Origin: Thalassomonas viridans
GTDB taxonomy: Bacteria > Pseudomonadota > Gammaproteobacteria > Enterobacterales > Alteromonadaceae
Assembly (NCBI RefSeq): GCF_000948985.2
Contig: NZ_CP059733.1
Location: 4,960,001 to 5,024,000, forward strand
Reading direction: 5' to 3'
DNA length: 64,000 bases
The translations under genes were made by a program, and so were the position numbers. This document shows positions 8,958-18,413 of the stretch, one piece after another. Below the pieces are notes generated by a model, which worked only from the letters and a program-made list of their open reading frames with translations, was not told where the DNA came from and ran no database searches. Position 1 is the stretch's first letter; each line of letters opens with the position of its first letter.

Positions 8958-10490
8958 TTAGTCGCTTTCTTTTTGCAGCTGGTATTTACGCATTTTTTCC
9001 ACTAAGGTGGTACGCCTCATACCCAAAAGCTCGGCAGCCCGGGCAACGACCCAGTCATGGCGCTCCAGTGCCTGGGTCACCAGAGAAACTTCCAGCTCCG
9101 CCAAATGCTCTTTCAGGTTCAGGCCCTCCGCCGGCAATAAGCCGTCTGTTGAAGCTTCCTGCGGAAATGTATCAAAGCTGTCAAACGGCCCGGTTCCCGG
9201 CGTCGCGGTTTCGTCCTCTTCTTCATCATCAAAACCGGAGAACAGCTCGTTGATGGCTTCTCTTTCCTGCAGCTCTTCGGGGTATTCCGGCTGATATTCT
9301 TCCACTTCTATATGCCGGTATTTGGCCGGCAGCTCGCTGACATTAACCACCTGATCGCCGTACATAATGATCATACGTTCGATCAAATTCGACAATTCCC
9401 TGACATTGCCCGACCAGGGATGCTGCTGCAGCGACTCTATCGCCTGATCGGTAAAACGTACGCTATGTCCCTGCTCCTGTTCAAAGCGCTTCACCAATTC
9501 CTGCAGCAATAAAGGCACGTCTTCCTGCCGTTCACGCAATGCCGGCGTTTCGATAGGAAAGACATTTAAACGGTAAAACAAGTCTTCACGGAAGTCTCCG
9601 GTTTTGATCATTCCCTCAAGCTGCTGATGGGTCGCGGCAATAATGCGGACATCCGCCTTAATGCTTTTAGTGCCGCCTACCCGCTCAAAGGTGCGTTCCT
9701 GTAACACCCTTAACAGCTTAACCTGCATCGGTTGCGGCATATCCCCGATTTCATCCAGGAACAGGGTGCCGCCTTCCGCCAGTTCAAAACGCCCCTTACG
9801 GGCAGAAATCGCGCCGGTAAAGGCGCCTTTTTCATGGCCGAACAATTCACTTTCCAGCAAATCCCCCGGGATGGCGCCGCAGTTCACCGGCACAAAAGGC
9901 GCCCCTGAGCGCTCGGAAAGGTCGTGGATATTGCGCGCCACCACTTCTTTACCTGTCCCGGACTCCCCCAAAACCAGCACAGTTGCGTTAGTGTCGGCAA
10001 CCTGCTCAATTAAAAAGCGCACCTGGTTCATGGCTTCACTCACCCCCACCAGAGAGCGGAATAAGGCATTGGCAGATTTATTCTTGCCCTGCCTGGACGG
10101 CAATTTGTTATGGTACTGGTGGCAATGATGGATAAGCTCGGTCAGCTGGGCATAATTAAGGGGTTTTTTCAGTTCGCCGATAATATTGACGCAGGCAGAC
10201 AGCGGCTGTTGATCTAGCACATCATGGATCACAAAAGGAATGGCCGGGTATTGCTGTACTGTCTCCACCAGGGCCGGAGAAAGCCGGCCGCATAAAATCA
10301 CGGTCAGCACCGGGTGGTTATCTTTGGCTTTAGCAGCGGCGCCTGTGGTGACCTTATCCAGCAAATAAGCAGCTAACCGGGTTTCATCCAGGGCATGGTA
10401 TTGTTCGCCAACAAAAGACAAAACCGTTTCAACATGCTGGCGCCTGGCATCGTCGCTATCAACCACTATTATATGTTTTTGCTCTTGCAT
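8958..10490 (-). CDS. flrA: Master flagellar sigma-54 activator FlrA (FleQ)
   Basis: FlrA/FleQ sits at the top of the polar flagellar hierarchy and switches on flrBC and early flagellar genes. The product (about 510 residues from the ATG at 10490) has an N-terminal FleQ-type receiver whose phospho-acceptor position lacks Asp ([12 protein letters not shown]), an AAA+ domain with Walker A GESGTGKE (about 175-182) and GAFTGA (about 222-227), and a C-terminal Fis helix-turn-helix ([19 protein letters not shown]). An in-frame GTG at 10508 would add six residues; the ATG is preferred because CAGGGT precedes it. It is divergent from fliS. Confidence 0.95.
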   Translation of the reverse strand: MQEQKHIIVVDSDDARRQHVETVLSFVGEQYHALDETRLAAYLLDKVTTGAAAKAKDNHPVLTVILCGRLSPALVETVQQYPAIPFVIHDVLDQQPLSACVNIIGELKKPLNYAQLTELIHHCHQYHNKLPSRQGKNKSANALFRSLVGVSEAMNQVRFLIEQVADTNATVLVLGESGTGKEVVARNIHDLSERSGAPFVPVNCGAIPGDLLESELFGHEKGAFTGAISARKGRFELAEGGTLFLDEIGDMPQPMQVKLLRVLQERTFERVGGTKSIKADVRIIAATHQQLEGMIKTGDFREDLFYRLNVFPIETPALRERQEDVPLLLQELVKRFEQEQGHSVRFTDQAIESLQQHPWSGNVRELSNLIERMIIMYGDQVVNVSELPAKYRHIEVEEYQPEYPEELQEREAINELFSGFDDEEEDETATPGTGPFDSFDTFPQEASTDGLLPAEGLNLKEHLAELEVSLVTQALERHDWVVARAAELLGMRRTTLVEKMRKYQLQKESD

Positions 10491-10803
10491 AATACCCTGA
10501 TAAACCACTAATTTATATCACGTATGCTCTGATTTTAGCGAGTACAACAAAATTAGCAACAAATTTATGACGCTTTTCCCGGTCAATGCCATTTTTTTGA
10601 CTTTTATCACCTTAACAGTAAAGCTTCCCCGCCGCACAGTCGGTTAGGGTTAGTGCAGACGGTTAAAAATAAAGATAATTTCTATGGCCCCAGCTTATTT
10701 TCTTAAAATAAGCTGGAGAAAATAAATCTCCAGCCGCTATATTAAGGTACAACACAAGCATAATGCCAATATTTTCAGCCCAAACCAACTGAAGACTTAA
10801 ACT

Positions 10804-10819
10804 AGGCACAATAAATGCT
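10804..10819 (+). promoter_or_regulatory. Candidate sigma-54 promoter for fliS-fliT
   Basis: Plus-strand AGGCAC-AATAA-ATGCT keeps the GG and GC doublets at exact spacing, with changes only at flanking positions. The start would be near 10831, leaving a leader of about 124 bases before fliS. The 10491-10954 intergenic region otherwise shows AT-rich DNA with no further gene. Confidence 0.5.
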
Positions 10820-10954
10820 TAGCTATTACAAATAGCAGAAAAAATTCAGGCATTAGTCAGACAAACGTCGGATTAATCAAATATCAAATGACAAGTTAAC
10901 CGGTATTTCTTACACTGTTAGCATGAAGTAACGGATACTTGGTGGAGTACACTT

Positions 10955-11362
10955 ATGGCACATATATCAGTCAAAAAATACCAGCAGACTACGGTTAGCG
11001 CGGCAAAAGAGGCAAACCCATACCAGCTTGTTGCCATGCTGTTTCAAAAGTTACTGGGCAATATCGCTTCCGCCAAGGGGGCTATCCAACAAAAAGATCA
11101 CGCCAAAAAGGGGGATCTGCTGTCAAAAGCCATTACCATTATCGGAGTATTGCAGGGATCGTTGGATTTTGAACAAGGCGGTGAAATCTCCCGTAACTTG
11201 TCTGATCTCTATATTTTCTGTTCAGACAAACTGGTAGAAGCCAACACCAACAATGATGAAGCCCTGCTGGATGAAATCATTCAAATCTTGCTGCCGATTA
11301 AAGCCGGCTGGGATGGCATTCCTAAAGAAGATCAGGATAAAGTCAGCTTTGAAGCCGTTTAA
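10955..11362 (+). CDS. fliS: Flagellin export chaperone FliS
   Basis: FliS binds the C-terminal helices of flagellin in the cytoplasm, preventing early polymerisation and delivering it to the export gate. The 135-residue all-helical product shows the family start VKKYQQTTVSAAKEANPYQL and the pattern LVAMLFQKLLGNIASAKGAI, then GSLDFEQGGEISRNLSDLYIF. The start follows GGTGGAG. It forms a two-gene plus-strand unit with the fliT-like gene 30 bases downstream, opposite to fliD and the flagellins, which differs from the usual co-directional flagellin-flaG-fliD-fliS order. Confidence 0.95.
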   Translation: MAHISVKKYQQTTVSAAKEANPYQLVAMLFQKLLGNIASAKGAIQQKDHAKKGDLLSKAITIIGVLQGSLDFEQGGEISRNLSDLYIFCSDKLVEANTNNDEALLDEIIQILLPIKAGWDGIPKEDQDKVSFEAV

Positions 11363-11392
11363 TAGCGGTTTTATAGTGCCTAAGAGCTAACC

Positions 11393-11731
11393 ATGACTAC
11401 AGAACCCATGCAAATGTCAGCGCCGGACCTTAAACAGGAGCTTCTGGCGCTGATTGCTTTATCTGAGGAAATGCTGGCCATTGCCCAGGAAGAAGAAATT
11501 GATGTGAACTTACTTGCAGAGAAAGAGCAGCAAAGGTCTGCCGGTGTACAGCACTTCTTTCAGGCCTATGATAAAAGCGCCTACCAGACAGAAAAACAGT
11601 TATTAAGCACCCTACAACAACTCGACAGGCAAATATTGACCCGCTGTAATGAATATAAGCAAACAGTAGCAGATCAACTGATAGGCTTTAAGAAGAACCA
11701 AAAAGCGGTTAATGCCTATAAAGGCAAATAA
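11393..11731 (+). CDS. fliT: FliT-like flagellar chaperone
   Basis: The 112-residue helical protein directly follows fliS, the place where Vibrio and relatives carry the FliD chaperone FliT (FlaI). It has the expected size and an N-terminal helical hairpin (LKQELLALIALSEEMLAIAQ), but little recognisable sequence conservation, so the assignment rests on position, size and predicted helicity. FliT would hold the cap protein FliD until export. No promoter of its own is visible; a 30-base gap suggests co-transcription with fliS. Confidence 0.7.
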   Translation: MTTEPMQMSAPDLKQELLALIALSEEMLAIAQEEEIDVNLLAEKEQQRSAGVQHFFQAYDKSAYQTEKQLLSTLQQLDRQILTRCNEYKQTVADQLIGFKKNQKAVNAYKGK

Positions 11732-12171
11732 TCCCCATACACCCGGTTAAACTTATTATTCAGGCTCCCCCTAACCCGGACCTGATTTGCTCCCGTAACG
11801 ATTTATTTTCTTGCCCTTGCCAAACCTAATCAAATAAAGAATTCGCCTTCTGAAAAGACAGGCCTGGTCTTAGACTATCAGAGGGAACCTAATATCTGTC
11901 ATCCTATCATGCCAACGGGCTACTTTTGGCATCGATATTTTCTCATATCGACCTGGACCGCCTTTCATATAACTTTGAAAAACTCATCTCGGGAGCCTAC
12001 ACAGGGGAATATTGCAGGCAGACTTGAAAAGTACTCACCATCTGTTGGAGCAGGAGCTTTAGGACGAAGCACAAAAAGTTCACGGCTTCAGAAGCCTGAT
12101 AGTCGTAAACGGCTCTATGAAGAAAGCAGAACGGGTTATAGCTGTGAACATAGTAGCTAAAAATTCAGGAC
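11732..12171 (+). other. 440-base non-coding region between convergent fliT and fliD
   Basis: No convincing gene is seen. An 83-codon frame at 11909-12160 lacks a ribosome-binding site and has no recognisable family. The stretch 12040-12150 is locally richer in GGA/AGC than its surroundings and could hold a transcript, but I see no defined RNA family. Confidence 0.4.
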
Positions 12172-12213
12172 AAAAATAAAGCCAGCCTCTATCAAAGAAA
12201 CTGGCTTTATTTT
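12172..12213 (-). terminator. Intrinsic terminator after fliD (possibly two-way)
   Basis: Arms AAAATAAAGCCAG (12173-12185) and CTGGCTTTATTTT (12201-12213) form a 13-base perfect stem with a 15-base loop, 30 bases beyond the fliD stop. The A/T-rich ends supply U tracts on both strands, so it could also stop transcripts coming from fliS-fliT. Confidence 0.8.
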
Positions 12214-12242
12214 AGCTATCGCTCTAAAAAACCGGAAAAATA

Positions 12243-13676
12243 CTAAGAGTCTTTCACGACCCCGGGCATATTATCTAATTGCTGGCTGATATAACTGCCG
12301 GTTGAATTTAACTGAGCCACTAAGGTGTCCATGGAGTTGTACTGGGCATATAAACGAGCTTCAAGAGCATCCATCTTCACATTAAAAGCTTCAACATCTT
12401 TTTCTAACTTGGATATCTGGTTATTGTTACCCTCGATACGCCGGTCAATCAAGCCGTCAGACTGGGTATAAAATTCAAGCAGCTCATCCATACTTTCAAC
12501 AAAGCCGGTGCTGGTATCGGTACCGACAAAGAAGTTTTGCACCCTATCGGGATCACTTTCAATCACATCATTTAACGTATCCGAGTCCAGGCTTAAATGT
12601 CCGCTACGCTCAGTGCGTACCCCAAATTCCGCCAACATAGAATGCGTCGTTTTCCCCGAGCTGCTAACTCCGGTTTCAAAATCGGTTGTAAATTGCGAAC
12701 GGATTTTTGACATCACATTACGCAGCATAGAGTCACCGGCCAAAGCCCCAACAGCGCCGTCTTCAGATTTGCCTAATTGATTACTTAAGTCGACCAGTGC
12801 ATTAAAACTTTCAATAAAAGCATTAATACCGGTGGCAATATTACTGTTATCTTCGGAGATGGTGGCTTTACTCAAATCATCACCACCGGCAATATCATGG
12901 ACTTTTCTGGCGCTAATAGTCACACCATCAATAACATCTTTGAATTCATTGGTGCTGCTGCTAACCGTCACATTGCCATCTATGGTAATTTGCGCATCAA
13001 GGGCCTGATCAACCTCTGTCATATTCAGCACCGGGGTGGCGGCCAGGGCGTCATAAGCCAACTGAGATAAACCTGTGCCATCGGTATCATTACCATCAAT
13101 ATCATCAACAGTAATTTTTATTTCACTGCTAACACCGGTATTCTTGCTGTTTAATACCAAATGCTGATCGCTGCCGTCGGTAATAATAGTCGCGACCACC
13201 GAATCATTGGCCGCATTGTCATTAATAAGGTCACGCAATTCACTTAAGGTGGTCGTCGCTGTGGCGGCAACATCAAAACTATCACCATCCACTTCTATGG
13301 TCATAGTACCTTCCCCAACTGGGGTAGAGCTGTCAATAGCGCCGGACATTAACTTATGGGAACTGGCAAGCGCGTCAACCTGAATAGAATAATTGCCTAC
13401 GACAGCATCCTTAGTGGTATCAATGCCAATAAAATCATCACGGCCGCTGGCGGTGCGCTGCTGGTAATTATCGGCATCCCCTAAGGCTTCCAAAGAGGTG
13501 TTCACTTCTTGCAAAGCTGATTTCAGAGAGCCGACGGCGGAGATATCAGTCGTAAATTCAGCTTGTTTCTGAGTCACCCGGTTTTGATAAGGGACTTTCT
13601 CCGCATTTACTATTGCGGTCACAATTTCACTTACTTGTAATCCGGAACCTACCCCGGGAAACGATATACCAGCCAT
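12243..13676 (-). CDS. fliD: Flagellar filament cap protein FliD
   Basis: FliD forms the cap at the filament tip that folds incoming flagellin. The 477-residue product has the FliD N-terminal signature SFPGVGSGLQVSEIVTAIVNAEK-type sequence in its first 30 residues (SFPGVGSGLQVSEIV visible), a variable middle, and a helical C-terminus with QYNSMDTLVAQLNSTGSYI. Length is close to the usual 450-480. It lies 100 bases after flaG; a small hairpin without U tract (13751-13769) sits between them. No clear promoter was found just upstream, so transcription from flaG is likely. Confidence 0.96.
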   Translation of the reverse strand: MAGISFPGVGSGLQVSEIVTAIVNAEKVPYQNRVTQKQAEFTTDISAVGSLKSALQEVNTSLEALGDADNYQQRTASGRDDFIGIDTTKDAVVGNYSIQVDALASSHKLMSGAIDSSTPVGEGTMTIEVDGDSFDVAATATTTLSELRDLINDNAANDSVVATIITDGSDQHLVLNSKNTGVSSEIKITVDDIDGNDTDGTGLSQLAYDALAATPVLNMTEVDQALDAQITIDGNVTVSSSTNEFKDVIDGVTISARKVHDIAGGDDLSKATISEDNSNIATGINAFIESFNALVDLSNQLGKSEDGAVGALAGDSMLRNVMSKIRSQFTTDFETGVSSSGKTTHSMLAEFGVRTERSGHLSLDSDTLNDVIESDPDRVQNFFVGTDTSTGFVESMDELLEFYTQSDGLIDRRIEGNNNQISKLEKDVEAFNVKMDALEARLYAQYNSMDTLVAQLNSTGSYISQQLDNMPGVVKDS

Positions 13677-13776
13677 AACAGCACCATTTAACCTAGCTTA
13701 ATTTTGCTTAATAGAACAAGGAATAACCCACTCATAGCAACCTAATACCCGATTCTGTCTACCAGAATCACAGCGA

Positions 13777-14241
13777 TTAAATTTTTGAGTCAATAAAGTT
13801 ACCCGTGGCCTCTGATAAGTGCGCGACTAACTCCAGCACTTCTTCAGAGGGAAACTGCTTCACTAAATCGCCGGTATTTTTATCAATGACCTTGATCACA
13901 TCACGACCCGAGTCTTCATCCACTAAAAATTCCAGACCACGATTCATTTCACTAACAAAATCCTGCAACTTTTGCGCCACAACCTCTAGTTGTTCACTAT
14001 TCATTTGAGGTTTTGTTTCTTTATCACCGTCCGCTAATAAGCCCTGTTCGGTCTTGGCAACAATATTTTGGCGTTCCGCTTTCAATGCTTCTTTTTCTGT
14101 GGATTGCAGCCCAGCTTTAGCGGTTTCAGCGTTAGCCTGAGTATTAACCTGAGCATTATCCGCCTGAGCGGCAGCAGCAGACTTACCTAAATCGAAATTT
14201 AGGCTTCCAAGCGCTTGCTGTCCGTTTAGTACATTACTCAT
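13777..14241 (-). CDS. flaG: FlaG family flagellar protein
   Basis: FlaG is a small accessory protein found between flagellin and fliD in polar flagellates and linked to filament length. The 154-residue product has the FlaG C-terminal domain with the hallmark LEFLVDEDSGRDVIKVIDKN followed by TGDLVKQFPSEEVLELV. The N-terminal half is Ala/Gln-rich and low in complexity. ACTCC on the plus strand just before the ATG gives a good GGAG site. It is isolated from flagellin 1 by a terminator hairpin at 14381-14420. Confidence 0.93.
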   Translation of the reverse strand: MSNVLNGQQALGSLNFDLGKSAAAAQADNAQVNTQANAETAKAGLQSTEKEALKAERQNIVAKTEQGLLADGDKETKPQMNSEQLEVVAQKLQDFVSEMNRGLEFLVDEDSGRDVIKVIDKNTGDLVKQFPSEEVLELVAHLSEATGNFIDSKI

Positions 14242-14380
14242 TTTTTACTCCTTTATTACCATTTTACGCTTTACCTTAACGATTAGCCACTGAATACAGG
14301 TTGTTTTTCGAACACTTTATCTTGTAAGAAATTGCCAAATCCAGAGCTAAAAATCAAGGTTGAAGTAAAACTACTTAAAG

Positions 14381-14420
14381 CATAAAAGGAAGGCCAGTAA
14401 AGCGCCTTCCTTTTCTTATG
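14381..14420 (-). terminator. Intrinsic terminator after flagellin 1
   Basis: Arms AAAAGGAAGGC (14384-14394) and GCCTTCCTTTT (14404-14414) form an 11-base stem with a 9-base loop just beyond the flagellin stop; A/T-rich outer bases give short U tracts in both directions. Confidence 0.75.
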
Positions 14421-14436
14421 CTTAACTTGTAATAAA

Positions 14437-15882
14437 TTACCCGATTAAACTAAGTGCCGCTTGCGGTAACTGGTTCGATTGCGCCAGAATCGAGGTACCG
14501 GCTTGCTGCAAGATCTGGTTTTTAGTCATTTGTGCAGTTTCTGAAGCAAAGTCAGTATCCTGAATCCGACTACGAGACGCAGATACATTTTCAGATACAT
14601 TTGCCAGGTTACTGATTGTATGGCTGAAACGGTTTTGTACCGCACCTAAGGTAGCCCGTTGACTGTCAATTTGCGCCAGGGCAGCATCAATGGTATCAAT
14701 AGCAGCTTGTGCACCGGTAGAATCAGTTCCTGAAATATCTATGCTTTCAACCGTAGTTAAAGTACCGTTACCACCGGCAGCCGCCAAACTGGTAATCTCA
14801 TCAACCGTGGTACCGGATATACCAATTTGGTTAGGTGAAGATAATTCAAGTGTTGAAGCAATACTCACGTTAGCATTGGTAGCACCACCAACTAATGCCG
14901 CTGTAGCAACCTTGTTGTTATCTATGGATACGGTACCTGCTGTAGAACCGGCGATTTCCATGCCATCAACATCTTCAGCTTTTAGTCTCAAAGAACCGTT
15001 ATCAACGACAGCATCATAACCATCGGCTTGCAGATCTTCCGCTAAACGGTCGATGTCACCACCATAAGTCGATAAATCATAGCTATCAACAGCGGTAGCA
15101 CCGGCGCCACCTTTGATCATATTCAAGGTACCGTCATCAGCCGCACTTAAAGCACTGATAGTAACATCAAGTGATGCCGTTGCGGTAACACCTGTTGCCG
15201 CAGCATTGATTGTATCGGCAATTTCAGCCGCACCGGTATCGGCAGCGATAGCGACGCCGGTACCATTAAGGTTAAAGTTGGCATCTGCAGTAACATCCCC
15301 TACCTGGGTAGCTAACACGGTTGCTTCTGCTGCTACGCCCAGGACAGAACCCGCACCTGTAACTTCATAAGCACCGATTTGATCGGCAGAAATATCACTT
15401 AAGGTAACATTAATGGTTTCATTGGCATTGGCACCTACCTGGAATTGTTTAGTACCAAAGTCGCCATTAAGTAACTGAGTACCACCGAATTGGGTAGTTT
15501 CAGCGATTCGGGTTAATTCTTGTTGCAGATCGGCCACTTCTTTTTGCAGGGCATCGCGCTCGTCAGCACCATTAGAACCGTTAGCTGATTGCAGCGCCAG
15601 GTCACGCATACGTTGTAAAATATTTGATGATTCCTGCATTGCACCTTCAGCGGTTTGCGCCATGGAAATACCGTCGTTGGCATTACGTTGCGCTACGCCC
15701 AAGCCGTTGATTTGAGAGGTCAAACGGTTAGCAATTTGCAGGCCAGCAGCATCATCCTTTGCGCTGTTGATACGCATACCGGAAGATAAACGTTGCATTG
15801 AGGTGGCTAGGCCTTCACTTGATCTAGACAAGTTACGCTGTGCGTTAAGTGACGCTGTATTGGTAATTACTGATAAAGCCAT
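14437..15882 (-). CDS. Flagellin (paralog 1)
   Basis: Filament subunit. The 481-residue product has the conserved D0/D1 N-terminus ([18 protein letters not shown], then [20 protein letters not shown]) and C-terminus ([18 protein letters not shown], ending PQAALSLIG), with a variable Ala/Thr/Asp-rich middle exposed on the filament. It is one of three tandem paralogs. Unlike the other two, a clean sigma-28 site lies about 83 bases upstream of the ATG, so it is expected to be a late FliA-dependent, FlgM-controlled gene. GGAGTT precedes the start. Confidence 0.96.
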   Translation of the reverse strand: MALSVITNTASLNAQRNLSRSSEGLATSMQRLSSGMRINSAKDDAAGLQIANRLTSQINGLGVAQRNANDGISMAQTAEGAMQESSNILQRMRDLALQSANGSNGADERDALQKEVADLQQELTRIAETTQFGGTQLLNGDFGTKQFQVGANANETINVTLSDISADQIGAYEVTGAGSVLGVAAEATVLATQVGDVTADANFNLNGTGVAIAADTGAAEIADTINAAATGVTATASLDVTISALSAADDGTLNMIKGGAGATAVDSYDLSTYGGDIDRLAEDLQADGYDAVVDNGSLRLKAEDVDGMEIAGSTAGTVSIDNNKVATAALVGGATNANVSIASTLELSSPNQIGISGTTVDEITSLAAAGGNGTLTTVESIDISGTDSTGAQAAIDTIDAALAQIDSQRATLGAVQNRFSHTISNLANVSENVSASRSRIQDTDFASETAQMTKNQILQQAGTSILAQSNQLPQAALSLIG

Positions 15883-15971
15883 TTTAATAACTCCTGATTA
15901 CATGTCGTAATAAACTCATTATGTTTGTATCAGGTGCTGAGATAATGATTACTAGCCCCTGCTATTAAGTG

Positions 15972-15998
15972 TTAACGGCAAGGAAAAAAATACCTTTA
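15972..15998 (-). promoter_or_regulatory. Sigma-28 (FliA) promoter for flagellin 1
   Basis: Minus-strand TAAAGGTA-N11-GCCGTTAA is very near the consensus TAAAGTTT-N11-GCCGATAA with exact spacing. The predicted start is near 15965, leaving an 83-base leader. Confidence 0.8.
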
Positions 15999-16117
15999 AT
16001 CTTTTTTTCAAATAAATTGACAAAGGAAAGATCGCAAGAGGGGAAAGTCGTCTGAAGCTCTTATAAATAAAGGGAATTATATCAGGAAGAAATTTTATAA
16101 AAACTTTTAAAAAAGCC

Positions 16118-16156
16118 AAAAAATGGCTGCACTACCAGGAGTCTCTCGTGCAGCCA
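16118..16156 (-). terminator. Intrinsic terminator after flagellin 2
   Basis: Perfect 9-base stem TGGCTGCAC/GTGCAGCCA (16124-16132 and 16148-16156) with a 15-base loop, followed on the minus strand by six T, 34 bases after the stop. Confidence 0.9.
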
Positions 16157-16189
16157 AAGGGAATATGGCTTTAGTTTACCGGGCCTGAC

Positions 16190-17656
16190 CTAGCCCCCTA
16201 ATAGGCTTACCGCTGCCTGCGGGATCTGGTTCGCCTGGGACAGGATCGAGGTTCCCGCCTGCTGCAGAATCTGATTCTTGGTCATAATCGCGGTTTCCTT
16301 GGCAAAGTCGGTATCCTGGATCCGGCTACGCGAGGAAGAAACATTTTCCTCAACATTGGCCAGGTTGCTAATAGTGTGACTTAAGCGGTTTTGCACCGCA
16401 CCTAGACCTGCTCGGTTTTCATCGATTTGCGCCAAGGCAGCATCGATAACTTCAATGGCCGATTGTGCTCCGGAGGAATCTGTTCCGGAAATATCTATCG
16501 ACTCCACGGAATTAAGCGCACTGGATCCGCCCGCTGCCGCGATATTCGCACCACCGAAGCCGGTCCCCAATATTTCATTGACGGTAGTCCCGGAAATACC
16601 AATCTTATCTGATGAAGATAAATGCAACTCCGCAGAATGGGACACCCCGGCAGCGCCGTTTAATTCACTGCCCGCCGGTCCCATCTCTATGGTCGCCCCG
16701 GCAGAAGCGGTCACTTCAAAACCGTCGATTCCCGTTGCAGTAACATCAATACCGCCTGCTCCGCCATTCAGGTCGGCATCAAAAACCGCGTCATAACCCG
16801 CCGCCTGCAAATCTTCGGTTAAACGTTCCATATCACCGCCATAAGAAGAAAGCAGGAAAGTGTCTTCCACGGCGCCATTTTTATAAACATTAAATGTACC
16901 GGCATCTGCGGCAGTCAACCCCTGGATCCGGGTAGTTAACACGGCCTTGGCGTCGACACCTGTAGAGGCATCATTAATAGCATCGGCAATACTTGATGCA
17001 CCGTCACCGGCATTAAAGGAAACCTGCGTACCATTAAGACTCCAGGTATCTGCCGTGGTGCCCATATTAGCGGCTAAGGTGGCGTTTTCAACGTCTCCCA
17101 GGCTATTGCCTGCGGCGGCAGAGCCGGGCCCCTTGATCTGGTTAGCACCGATAACATCCGCTGCCATATTTTCTAATGTAACATTAATGGTTTCATTAGC
17201 ATTAGCCCCCACCTGGAACTGTTTAGTACCAAAAGTGCCGTCTAATAAGCTGGTGCCACCGAATTTGGTTGTTTCAGCAATACGGGTCAGTTCTTGCTGC
17301 AAATCCGCAACTTCTTTTTGCAGGGCATCCCGATCTTCAGAAGAGTTAGAGCCATTTGCTGACTGCAGCGCCAAATCACGCATACGCTGCAAGATATTTG
17401 ACGACTCCTGCATCGCACCTTCAGCGGTTTGCGCCATGGAAATACCATCGTTGGCATTACGTTGGGCAACTGCTAATCCATTGATTTGCGATGTCAAACG
17501 GTTAGCTATTTGCATACCGGCGGCATCATCTTTGGCGCTGTTGATACGCATGCCCGACGATAACCTTTGCATTGAAGTAGCTAAGCCGTCACTCGATTTA
17601 CCCAAATTACGCTGAGCGTTTAGCGATGCGGTATTAGTGATTACTGATAAAGCCAT
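16190..17656 (-). CDS. Flagellin (paralog 2)
   Basis: Filament subunit of 488 residues. N-terminus [20 protein letters not shown] and C-terminus with [18 protein letters not shown] and [10 protein letters not shown] are nearly those of the neighbours, while residues about 180-390 differ (Gly/Ala-rich, with two flagellin-IN-like segments). The final diglycine and FAKETAIM are specific to this copy. A sigma-54-like site lies 168 bases before the ATG; no sigma-28 site was seen. A terminator isolates it from flagellin 1. Confidence 0.96.
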   Translation of the reverse strand: MALSVITNTASLNAQRNLGKSSDGLATSMQRLSSGMRINSAKDDAAGMQIANRLTSQINGLAVAQRNANDGISMAQTAEGAMQESSNILQRMRDLALQSANGSNSSEDRDALQKEVADLQQELTRIAETTKFGGTSLLDGTFGTKQFQVGANANETINVTLENMAADVIGANQIKGPGSAAAGNSLGDVENATLAANMGTTADTWSLNGTQVSFNAGDGASSIADAINDASTGVDAKAVLTTRIQGLTAADAGTFNVYKNGAVEDTFLLSSYGGDMERLTEDLQAAGYDAVFDADLNGGAGGIDVTATGIDGFEVTASAGATIEMGPAGSELNGAAGVSHSAELHLSSSDKIGISGTTVNEILGTGFGGANIAAAGGSSALNSVESIDISGTDSSGAQSAIEVIDAALAQIDENRAGLGAVQNRLSHTISNLANVEENVSSSRSRIQDTDFAKETAIMTKNQILQQAGTSILSQANQIPQAAVSLLGG

Positions 17657-17834
17657 AATTAAACTCCTAATATTCTACTTTAGAAGCCCACATATAACTA
17701 AGCCTCTGTATTTATCTGACTAGCCCGCGCCTGGCAAAATGCCGGCAAAAATTCCATTCGCTACTCAGAAGTTATTACAACCAAAGATCACGCCATGCCG
17801 CGTTGACCTTTGACAATCCTGGTACCAGAGATAA

Positions 17835-17850
17835 AGCAACAAGCAAGCCA
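17835..17850 (-). promoter_or_regulatory. Candidate sigma-54 promoter for flagellin 2
   Basis: Minus-strand TGGCTT-GCTTG-TTGCT has exact GG/GC spacing and two changes in the -24 box. The predicted leader is about 168 bases. Confidence 0.6.
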
Positions 17851-18303
17851 ACTTTAAAAAACCATTAAATAACAAAAAGATAAAAAAGAAGGGAGAAGTT
17901 TTGACATTAACGACAAACTGTTTAAAAAGGCAGCGAAAAGATCGTCAAAAAAGTGACCTTTGGATCTTTGCAACTATCCTCTGTTGTATAAACCACGGTG
18001 AGTGCTAAATAACCAATATGGACAGCCATCCGAAAAAGCAGGAGACTACTGGCATGACAATATCAGCAGAGTTAAAGCCCGAGATAATTTGAAGGACTAA
18101 GACCGGAGAAAATAAACTCGATCCTCACGCAAAAGAGGTTGATCAGACTTATTAAATACAAAACCTGTTTGCCGTCACGATGCAAAATATGGAAGAGATT
18201 GCAATGGCCCCCAGGAGTCGTCACCAATCCCTCAAAGCACTGCTAAGGCTTAAATGCCATGGGAAACCGGATAAAAAATCGCACTCACAGCCTAGCTCGG
18301 CCC
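17851..18303 (-). other. Intergenic stretch between flagellins 2 and 3
   Basis: The gap between flagellins 2 and 3 is 757 bases, more than twice the gap on either side of the array. Between the sigma-54 site and the terminator no gene is seen. The plus-strand frame from ATG at 18018 to the TGA at about 18342 is interrupted only by a TGA and a TAA, which could be chance or a decayed small gene; it reads through the terminator, arguing for chance. Confidence 0.4.
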
Positions 18304-18336
18304 GAAAAAGAAAACCCCGCTTAAAAAAGCGAGGTT
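18304..18336 (-). terminator. Intrinsic terminator after flagellin 3
   Basis: Arms 18313-18322 and 18327-18336 form a 10-base stem with one G-U pair and a 4-base loop; on the minus strand it is followed by TTCTTTTT. It lies about 80 bases past the flagellin 3 stop. Confidence 0.85.
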
Positions 18337-18413
18337 TGTCATGAACCGGGAAGGAAAACCACTGCTTCCTTTTTTATTGCTGGCTTTTAGCCAGACTGAC
18401 CAGCCCTTACGAA

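Noticed and set aside
12040..12150. tmRNA- or group II intron-like RNA between fliT and fliD
   Set aside because: Only a short tag-like AGTCGTAAACG match; no secondary-structure support or conserved core seen.
11909..12160. 83-codon plus-strand frame between fliT and fliD
   Set aside because: No ribosome site, no family resemblance and a composition unlike its neighbours; likely chance frame in non-coding DNA.
14290..14325. Sigma-28 promoter for flaG
   Set aside because: A TAAAGTGT -35-like box exists but nothing close to GCCGATAA follows at 11 bases.
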